Source: an uncultured Clostridia bacterium (GTDB lineage Bacteria; Bacillota; Clostridia; Oscillospirales; JAAYOS01). Taken from it: a stretch of 18,705 nt of DNA. Position numbers and translations under genes: made by a program. Each line of letters begins with the position of its first letter. Within the stretch, counting starts at the first letter, position 1. The notes under the pieces are model-generated. The model was not told the DNA's origin and did no database searches. It saw only the letters and a program-made list of their open reading frames with translations. Location of the stretch: NCBI GenBank assembly GCA_944386395.1, contig CALXAZ010000192.1, positions 1 to 18,705 of the forward strand, written 5' to 3'. This document shows, in pieces, positions 13,212 to 18,705 of the stretch.

Positions 13212-15260
13212 ATGGATAATACTGATAAGTACATCGGAATGATGCTGGATAATCGCTATGAGATACTTGAAAAAGTTGGAGAAGGCGGAATGGCAGTAGT
13301 GTATAAGGCACGTTGCCACAGGCTGAATCGATTTGTAGCGGTAAAAATACTTAGAGAAGAATTTTCAAAGGATGATGAGTTCCGCAGACGTTTTCATGCG
13401 GAGAGCCAGGCGGTTGCCATGCTAAGCCATCCAAATATTGTGGCAGTTTATGATGTAAACAGGTCTAATGGTATAGAATATTTGGTAATGGAGCTTATAG
13501 ATGGAATTACGCTTAAACAATATATCAGCCGCAAGGGTAAGCTGAACTGGCGCGAGGCACTGCATTTTACTACGCAGATAGTTCGTGCTCTAAGTCATGC
13601 CCATAGCCGCGGTATAATACACAGGGACATAAAGCCGCAAAATATCATGCTTCTCAGGGATGGAAGTGTAAAAGTTGCAGATTTTGGAATAGCAAGGTTT
13701 GCGGCTTCTCAGAACACTCTAACTCAGGAGGCGCTAGGTTCTGTACACTATATTTCGCCCGAGCAGGCAAAGGGTGGTCATGTTGATGCCCGTTCAGATA
13801 TATATTCTGCGGGTGTAGTGCTTTATGAAATGCTGACCTCGCGGCTTCCATTTGAAGGAGATTCCGCAGTTTCAGTGGCAATACAACATATCAATTCAAT
13901 GCCGTTGACTCCAAGGGAGATTGACCCAAGCATACCGGCGGGACTTGAAGAGATAACCATGAAAGCTATGAACCCTGATTTGGCAAAGAGATATGCATCG
14001 GCAGATGATATGTTGCGTGATCTGGAGGAATTTAGGAAAAATCCGGATACAATATTTAGTGCTACTGGAGATAGTGGATATGTTGAGCCGGAAGAAGAGC
14101 CAACAAAGCAGATCCCACAGATATATTCAGGTAGTATAATACGTCAAAGAGAGACCCAGGCAGAGCAAGAGGTCCAGACTGCAAGAGAGTCCTCGGTACG
14201 CACAAGACCGAGAAGGGATCGTTCTTTTGGAATGATAATAGCTGTAATAGCAATATTTGTATTTGTAGGCGGGCTGATCTTTTTTCTCTGGGGAGTGGTG
14301 AAGCCTATATTGTACCCGGAGACCGAAAAAATAACTGTCCCAGATCTTATAGGCGAGACTTATGATTCGGTGATGTCGAAAAAAGATACAGAATATATAG
14401 ATTTTGAATTTGAGCTGAGCGACGAAGTTATATATGATGATAATCCGGCGGGGACGATAGTAGATCAGAAGCCGGATGGAGGCAGAAGTGCAAATATTGG
14501 GGATACGATAACCCTGTATGTAAGCAAAGGGACAAAAGCGCTTACGATGGATAATTATGAGAATATGGAGTATCGAAGCGTAGAGATAGAGCTGCAAAAG
14601 CTTGGGATAAGTGCGGCAAACATAAGATATGAATACGAAAATAATGAGGCAATAGTTAAGGACTATGTTATCAGGACTATTCCGGCAGCGGGGGAAGGTC
14701 TCGGGACAGATGAAATAGTAACATTATATGTAAGCTTGGGTCCTACAGTTGAAAAGGTTATAATGCCTGACTTGATGAATAGGACAGAGGCTGAGGCACA
14801 AGACCTACTCACCAGCAAGAAGCTCGTGCTGGGAGGTATTACAGGAGTTGAAAGTCAGGAGTATGAAAAGGGGCGCATAGCTAATCAGAGCATACTCCCA
14901 GGCACGGAGATAGATGAGGGCACGCAGGTGTTCCTGCAGGTAAGCCTAGGGGTGCCTGAAACTGAGCCTACCACAGAAGCTCCGACAACAGAAGCGCCAA
15001 CAGAACCTACGCAGACATCGACCGAGCCTACCGGAGAAACAGGGACTCTGGAAAAAATGATTTGGATAAATCTGCCAACAGACAGAGAAGAGGTCAGAGT
15101 GACTGTCAAGGTCGACGGTATAATTGCTTACGACCAGGTTGTGAGCACATCACATTCAAGCATACCTGTGCATATCACTGGAAACAACACGAGAGTATGG
15201 GTAGATATATACTTTGATGAAAAACTTGAGCAGGCTGAAGAGGTTATGTTGTCCGAATAG
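13212..15260 (+). CDS. prkC: PASTA-domain serine/threonine protein kinase PrkC
   Basis: The 682-residue membrane kinase senses peptidoglycan fragments or lipid II and controls growth and dormancy exit in relatives. The kinase domain (about 16-275) has the glycine loop GEGGMAVVY, K45, HRDIKPQN (D139), DFG (D157) and SPEQA. A juxtamembrane region leads to one helix (about 341-363). Three extracellular PASTA repeats follow: about 370-440 (VPDLIGETYDS), 441-512 and 513-583 (MPDLMNRTEAEA). A Thr/Glu/Pro-rich linker (about 585-610) joins a further ~70-residue beta-rich tail of unknown role. The start at 13212 is set by the ribosome binding site. It follows stp by 24 nt, and rsgA is 12 nt downstream. 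Confidence 0.96.
   Translation: MDNTDKYIGMMLDNRYEILEKVGEGGMAVVYKARCHRLNRFVAVKILREEFSKDDEFRRRFHAESQAVAMLSHPNIVAVYDVNRSNGIEYLVMELIDGITLKQYISRKGKLNWREALHFTTQIVRALSHAHSRGIIHRDIKPQNIMLLRDGSVKVADFGIARFAASQNTLTQEALGSVHYISPEQAKGGHVDARSDIYSAGVVLYEMLTSRLPFEGDSAVSVAIQHINSMPLTPREIDPSIPAGLEEITMKAMNPDLAKRYASADDMLRDLEEFRKNPDTIFSATGDSGYVEPEEEPTKQIPQIYSGSIIRQRETQAEQEVQTARESSVRTRPRRDRSFGMIIAVIAIFVFVGGLIFFLWGVVKPILYPETEKITVPDLIGETYDSVMSKKDTEYIDFEFELSDEVIYDDNPAGTIVDQKPDGGRSANIGDTITLYVSKGTKALTMDNYENMEYRSVEIELQKLGISAANIRYEYENNEAIVKDYVIRTIPAAGEGLGTDEIVTLYVSLGPTVEKVIMPDLMNRTEAEAQDLLTSKKLVLGGITGVESQEYEKGRIANQSILPGTEIDEGTQVFLQVSLGVPETEPTTEAPTTEAPTEPTQTSTEPTGETGTLEKMIWINLPTDREEVRVTVKVDGIIAYDQVVSTSHSSIPVHITGNNTRVWVDIYFDEKLEQAEEVMLSE
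14958..15040 (+). repeat. Degenerate Thr/Glu/Pro-coding repeat in prkC
   Basis: Repeated units such as ACAGAAGCTCCGACA and ACAGAAGCGCCAACA encode a low-complexity T-E-P-rich linker after the third PASTA domain. This kind of spacer is common in surface proteins and is likely to vary in length between strains. Confidence 0.6.
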
Positions 15261-15272
15261 AAAGGTTGTCAG

Positions 15273-16157
15273 ATGATAGAAAAAGGTAGGATAATAAAGG
15301 GGATAGGTGGGTTCTATTATGTCAGCACACCCTCTGGCATTGCGCAGTGCAATGCCAGAGGGAAGTTCCGTTTGAAAAAGCTCACACCAATGGTTGGGGA
15401 TGAAGTAAAGATTGAGCTGCATGAAAATGGAAATGGATATCTGCTGGAGATTTTACCGAGAAGGAACTGGTTTGTCCGACCTCCTGTTTCAAATATTGAA
15501 ATCATGCTGATAATTGCATCCGCAGCGCCGCCGGTTACAGATAGGTTTTTGGTAGACAGAATGTGCGCGGTAGCGGTGAATAAAGGCATTGAGCCGGTCG
15601 TTGTGATAAACAAATGTGACCTGGATATGGGCGAAGCACTGTTCGAAACATATCGCATGAGCGGTGTAAGATGTATTCAGGCAAGCGCTGTTACAGGATA
15701 TGGCAAGGACGAGCTTCTGGAGATGATGAAAGGGCATATAGTTGCCTTATCGGGAAATTCGGGTGTAGGCAAGTCAAGCCTATTGAATATGCTGGCTCCG
15801 GGAATACGAGCTGAAGTAGGGACTATAAATGAGAAGCTTGGACGAGGCAGACACACTACCAGACACGTTGAATTGTTCATGCTGAGCAATGGTGCTGTCA
15901 TTGCGGATACGCCAGGTTTTTCCTCATTTGATACAGAAGAGGCGGATATAATACTTAAAGAGGATATACAATATGCTTTTCCAGAATTTGAGCAGTATAT
16001 TGGTAAATGTCGTTTTGTTGGTTGTTCCCACATAAAAGACAAGGGGTGCGCTGTGCGCGAGGCGGTGGAAACGGGTCATATAGCGAGGAGCCGCTACGAG
16101 AGCTATGTGCAGATGTATGAAAAGGCAAAAGAAATAAAAGAATGGGAATTGGAATGA
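15273..16157 (+). CDS. rsgA: Ribosome small-subunit GTPase RsgA
   Basis: The 294-residue circularly permuted GTPase checks and releases late 30S subunits. An N-terminal OB fold (about 1-65, including CNARGKFR) is followed by the permuted G domain: NKCD (G4, 113-116), GNSGVGKSS (P-loop, 161-169), a TTRHVE switch segment and DTPGF (G3). The C-terminal zinc site is C246-X4-C251-X-H253-X5-C259, as in B. subtilis RsgA/YloQ. The ribosome binding site AAAGG lies 7 nt before the ATG. A perfect 13-bp hairpin lies within codons 20-30 and is listed separately. In many Firmicutes rpe follows; here thiN follows directly. Confidence 0.96.
   Translation: MIEKGRIIKGIGGFYYVSTPSGIAQCNARGKFRLKKLTPMVGDEVKIELHENGNGYLLEILPRRNWFVRPPVSNIEIMLIIASAAPPVTDRFLVDRMCAVAVNKGIEPVVVINKCDLDMGEALFETYRMSGVRCIQASAVTGYGKDELLEMMKGHIVALSGNSGVGKSSLLNMLAPGIRAEVGTINEKLGRGRHTTRHVELFMLSNGAVIADTPGFSSFDTEEADIILKEDIQYAFPEFEQYIGKCRFVGCSHIKDKGCAVREAVETGHIARSRYESYVQMYEKAKEIKEWELE
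15331..15361 (+). repeat. Perfect 13-bp inverted repeat inside rsgA
   Basis: CCTCTGGCATTGC (15331-15343) and GCAATGCCAGAGG (15349-15361) are exact reverse complements separated by 5 nt (GCAGT). In RNA they form a strong hairpin beginning 58 nt after the rsgA start codon. No T-run follows, so this is not an intrinsic terminator. Both arms encode conserved-looking OB-fold residues, so chance plus codon choice cannot be excluded. Confidence 0.85.
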
Positions 16158-16161
16158 TGGT

Positions 16162-16791
16162 ATGTACGAGGAGAAACGAGCCGTAATTTTTGGATCTGTT
16201 AAAAGCGATGATATGTCATATGTCAGGCGATATATTCCCGCAAGGTTGCTTATTGCGGCGGATGGAGGCAGCGAAAGCATACGCTGTGCGGGGCTTGAGC
16301 CTGATGTTTATGTCGGAGACGGAGATTCTGGGGGAGAAGCAAATGGGGTTAAGGAGATAATCCTTCCGGAGGAAAAGGATTTAACAGATTCCCATGCTTG
16401 CATAAATTATGCCCTTCAAGAGGGTATGGAGCAGATAATCATGCTTTGCTGTACAGGAGGCAGGCTCGATCATTTCCTTGCAAATGTCATGCTGCTTGAG
16501 TATATAGCAGAGAAAGGGGCATTTGGTATGATTGCGGATGGGCAAAATGAGATAACCATCTATACCGAGCCCATTTGGATTTCAGAAAGCACAGACTTCA
16601 AATATCTGTCGGTCATACCAATAGATAGTGAAGCCAGAGGGGTTACTCTAACGGGGGTGAAATATCCGCTATATAATGCTGTACTTAGGCGTGGTGACAG
16701 TCTGGGGATATCAAATGAGATCCGTGGACTTGCGCGGCTGGAGATAGAGAGTGGAGCTGCACTTATTGTCCGCTCACGGGATGAAAAGTAG
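16162..16791 (+). CDS. thiN: Thiamine pyrophosphokinase
   Basis: The 209-residue enzyme makes thiamine pyrophosphate from thiamine and ATP. Family blocks are visible in order: AADGG (32-36), a GDGDS box (52-56; most relatives read GDFDS), EKDLTD (71-76), TGGRLDH near residue 97, and a C-terminal thiamine-binding beta region ending GLARLEIESGAALIV. Length is normal. The ATG is 4 nt after the rsgA stop with only a weak purine-rich site upstream, so translation is probably coupled. It is the last gene of the plus-strand run, before a palindromic terminator-like element. The rsgA-thiN linkage supports the call. Confidence 0.92.
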   Translation: MYEEKRAVIFGSVKSDDMSYVRRYIPARLLIAADGGSESIRCAGLEPDVYVGDGDSGGEANGVKEIILPEEKDLTDSHACINYALQEGMEQIIMLCCTGGRLDHFLANVMLLEYIAEKGAFGMIADGQNEITIYTEPIWISESTDFKYLSVIPIDSEARGVTLTGVKYPLYNAVLRRGDSLGISNEIRGLARLEIESGAALIVRSRDEK

Positions 16792-16800
16792 TCTAATGCA

Positions 16801-16830
16801 AACTGGGGACGGTATATACCGTCCCCAGTT
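16801..16830. terminator. Perfect 30-nt palindrome between convergent operons
   Basis: AACTGGGGACGGTAT is followed directly by its exact reverse complement. The element starts 9 nt after the thiN stop and ends 20 nt before the aguB stop on the other strand. A 13-bp or longer stem with a small AT loop would form in either transcript, so it most simply acts as a bidirectional terminator, although the T-tracts on both sides (TTTAATTCTT on plus, TTTGCATT on minus) are short. The GGGGACGGT/ACCGTCCCC pattern also resembles REP-like palindromes of Clostridia. Confidence 0.75.
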
Positions 16831-16850
16831 TAATTCTTAGGCTTTATATA

Positions 16851-17729
16851 TCAGTGTCCCATCATCCGTGAATAACATTCGGGGCGCCTGTCCCTGAAAA
16901 CTCCCCAACTTGTGCGAAAATTGTAAAGGGCATCGAGATCATATTCAGCAGTCAGCACTTCTTCTCTATCGCGAGAGGCAGAACATATTATTTCACCGGT
17001 GTTGTTAGTCAAAAAAGAAGAGCCATAAAATAATAATGAAGAGCTCTGGTTTTGATTTTCAGGAGTAGGGAAGACTTTTTCAATACCAATGCGGTTTGCA
17101 GCGGCGACAGGTACCAGGTTTGCAGCCGAGTGCCCCTGCATACAGCGCTGCCAGTGAGGCATCGAATCACACTCGAGTATGGGCTCTGAGCCGATTGCGG
17201 TGGGATATAGAAGAAGCTCAGCCCCATTCAGAGCCATGCAGCGTGCTGCCTCCGGAAACCACTGATCCCAGCATATACCAACGCCAATCTTGCCAAATTT
17301 GGTGTCCCATACTTTGAAGCCGGTATCCCCAGGGGTAAAATAAAATTTTTCCTGGTAAAAATGATCATCTGGTATGTGGGTCTTTCGGTATACGCCAAGA
17401 ATATTTCCACCTGCATCTATCATTGCAACTGTATTGAAAAATGTATTGCCTGAACGTTCAAAGAAGCTTACCGGTATAACGACATTTAACTCATCTGCAA
17501 GCAGGCGAAGCTTTGAGACAACCGGAGAAGCGTCAAGAGTAGATGCGAGAGAATAGAGGTCATAATTTCGCTCCTGACAAAAATAGCGCGTTTCAAAAAG
17601 CTCGGGAAGGAGAATAACATTTGCTCCATTTTTTGCAGCAGAACGGACCATGTCGCAAGCTTTTTGAAGATTTTGAGAGGGGAGACCGGTACAGTTCATC
17701 TGAACGACCGCAACAGTAACTTTTCTCAT
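16851..17729 (-). CDS. aguB: N-carbamoylputrescine amidase
   Basis: The 292-residue nitrilase-superfamily enzyme hydrolyses N-carbamoylputrescine to putrescine, CO2 and ammonia. The catalytic triad is E43 (LLPELFE), K116 (YRKTHIPDD) and C153 (GICWDQWFPE). The segments HFYQEKFYFTPGD and AAANRIG, together with the RTSWGVFRDRRPE C-terminus, are characteristic of AguB rather than other nitrilases. AAAGGA (complement of 17738-17743) lies 8 nt before the ATG. It follows aguA by 36 nt on the same strand, completing the agmatine-to-putrescine route. Length is normal and nothing is missing. Confidence 0.96.
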   Translation of the reverse strand: MRKVTVAVVQMNCTGLPSQNLQKACDMVRSAAKNGANVILLPELFETRYFCQERNYDLYSLASTLDASPVVSKLRLLADELNVVIPVSFFERSGNTFFNTVAMIDAGGNILGVYRKTHIPDDHFYQEKFYFTPGDTGFKVWDTKFGKIGVGICWDQWFPEAARCMALNGAELLLYPTAIGSEPILECDSMPHWQRCMQGHSAANLVPVAAANRIGIEKVFPTPENQNQSSSLLFYGSSFLTNNTGEIICSASRDREEVLTAEYDLDALYNFRTSWGVFRDRRPECYSRMMGH

Positions 17730-17765
17730 AAAGCTGGTCCTTTCAAGGTATTTGCTCGGGTATAT

Positions 17766-18704
17766 CTAAATGGGTATTTGCTGGGTTATACAATGAATAT
17801 TTCCGCCGCCTATCAATATGTCACGGGCGGGCACGGGTATAATTTCGCGGGTAGGGAACAATTCGGCAAGAAGGGAGACGGCCTTTTTATCTGCTGGATC
17901 ATCAAACGAGGGGAGAATTACCGCTCCATTCGAGATATAGAAATTGACATAGCTTGCAGCAAGCCGCTCTCCCGGAGTGCGTGTGGGCACTCCATCCATG
18001 TCATCGAGACCATCGCATTCCTCTGCAGTTATCCTTACCGGGGAGGGGAGCAGGAGCTTGTGGATTTCCAAGCTTCTGCCTTTTGCATCGCGTTCTCGCT
18101 TTAGAACCTCAAGGCAAGCAGAGCTCATGGAGTATTGAGGATCATCGGAGTCCTCTGTCCATGCGAGAACGACATGTCCCGGGGAGGTAAAAGCGCAGAT
18201 ATTGTCAACATGCTCGTTTGTTTCGTCGTTATATATTCCATGTGGGAGCCATATTACCTTAGAAACACCGAGCGTGACCTTCAGCTTTGCTTCTATTTCT
18301 GCCTTTGTAAGCGAAGGGTTTCTTCCTGAGCTTAGTAAACAGCTCTCTGTAGTGATGAGAGTACCTTCTCCATCGGTGTGTATAGAACCGCCCTCAAGAA
18401 TAAAATTACGAAAATCATAGCAATCAACGTCGAGAAGGTCACAGAGCCTGCGAGCAAGCTTGTTATCCTTGTCCCAAGGGAAATAAAGTCCATCCTCAAG
18501 ACCTCCCCAGGCATTGAAACCCCAGTCGATACCTCGAATATTACCTTTTGCATTTTTAAGAAAGGTCGGGGCGTAATCGCGCGCCCAGGAGTCGTTGGTT
18601 TCAGCCTCGATCACCCGGATTTCAGGGGGCAGCGCAAAGCGTGCGTTGTCGTATTGGTTATACGGAGCGCAGACAGTGACCTTTTCGCTTTTTGCTATAG
18701 CGCA
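17766..18704 (-). CDS. aguA: Agmatine deiminase (N-terminus cut by window edge)
   Basis: The frame stays open from the stop at 17766 to the right window edge, giving about 312 visible residues; relatives are near 370, so roughly the first 55-60 residues lie outside. A GTG at 18614 is internal, since upstream codons still encode family sequence (APYNQYDNARFALPPEIRVI). Motifs include NDSWARDYAPTF, GIDWGFNAWGG, LEGGSIHTDGEGT, LPHGIYNDETNEHVDN and GGGNIHCITQQ, where the Cys eight residues from the C-terminus (codon 17790-17792) is the catalytic nucleophile. The enzyme converts agmatine to N-carbamoylputrescine, the substrate of the downstream AguB. The promoter lies beyond the window. Confidence 0.96.
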   Translation of the reverse strand, partial: CAIAKSEKVTVCAPYNQYDNARFALPPEIRVIEAETNDSWARDYAPTFLKNAKGNIRGIDWGFNAWGGLEDGLYFPWDKDNKLARRLCDLLDVDCYDFRNFILEGGSIHTDGEGTLITTESCLLSSGRNPSLTKAEIEAKLKVTLGVSKVIWLPHGIYNDETNEHVDNICAFTSPGHVVLAWTEDSDDPQYSMSSACLEVLKRERDAKGRSLEIHKLLLPSPVRITAEECDGLDDMDGVPTRTPGERLAASYVNFYISNGAVILPSFDDPADKKAVSLLAELFPTREIIPVPARDILIGGGNIHCITQQIPI

Positions 18705-18705
18705 G

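Noticed and set aside
14127..14597. 156-codon minus-strand open frame opposite prkC
   Set aside because: Tyr/Ile-rich composition mirrors the plus-strand codon bias; it lies entirely opposite the PASTA and membrane region of an intact kinase.
17664..18104. 146-codon plus-strand open frame opposite aguA/aguB
   Set aside because: Spans the aguA-aguB junction antisense to two well-supported enzymes, with no motif and no ribosome binding site.

Overview
The window looks like a chromosomal housekeeping segment from a low-to-mid GC Gram-positive bacterium of the class Clostridia. The evidence is the gene order yicC-remA-gmk-rpoZ-priA-def-fmt-rsmB-rlmN-stp-prkC-rsgA-thiN, strong AGGAGG-type ribosome binding sites, frequent ATA/AGA/AGG codons, and a DUF5685-like/J-domain gene pair that I recall from Clostridia. 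Species cannot be fixed from the sequence alone.

Layout. Positions 2-847 hold the 3' part of a YbbR-repeat protein (CdaR-like, regulator of diadenylate cyclase). It is followed by a compact hairpin and a lone RseC-like membrane protein with a four-cysteine motif (902-1318). A 156-bp AT-rich gap carries a plausible sigma-A promoter. A tightly packed plus-strand run then starts at 1475: DUF5685-like protein, J-domain protein with a cysteine-rich tail, small polytopic membrane protein, yicC, remA, gmk and rpoZ. A second hairpin sits between rpoZ and priA, where coaBC lies in Bacillus subtilis. The run continues with priA, def, fmt, a YugP-type membrane zinc peptidase, rsmB, rlmN, stp, prkC, rsgA and thiN. 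Many junctions overlap by 1-17 nt, which points to translational coupling. A perfect 30-nt palindrome at 16801-16830 separates this run from a convergent minus-strand operon: aguA (cut by the right window edge) followed by aguB.

How the genes work together. The plus-strand block combines RNA metabolism (YicC, RNA polymerase omega), nucleotide supply (Gmk), replication restart (PriA), N-terminal formylation and deformylation (Fmt/Def), rRNA methylation (RsmB, RlmN), 30S maturation (RsgA), thiamine pyrophosphate synthesis (ThiN), and the Stp/PrkC phosphatase-kinase pair that senses cell-wall fragments through PASTA domains. The minus-strand pair turns agmatine into putrescine through N-carbamoylputrescine.

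I see no mobile element, CRISPR array, tRNA, rRNA or recognisable riboswitch. The parts least explained by known biology are the cysteine-rich DUF5685-like/J-domain pair, the small membrane protein before yicC, a perfect 13-bp hairpin inside the rsgA coding sequence, and two intercistronic hairpins of identical geometry. None of these is clear proof of a new system.
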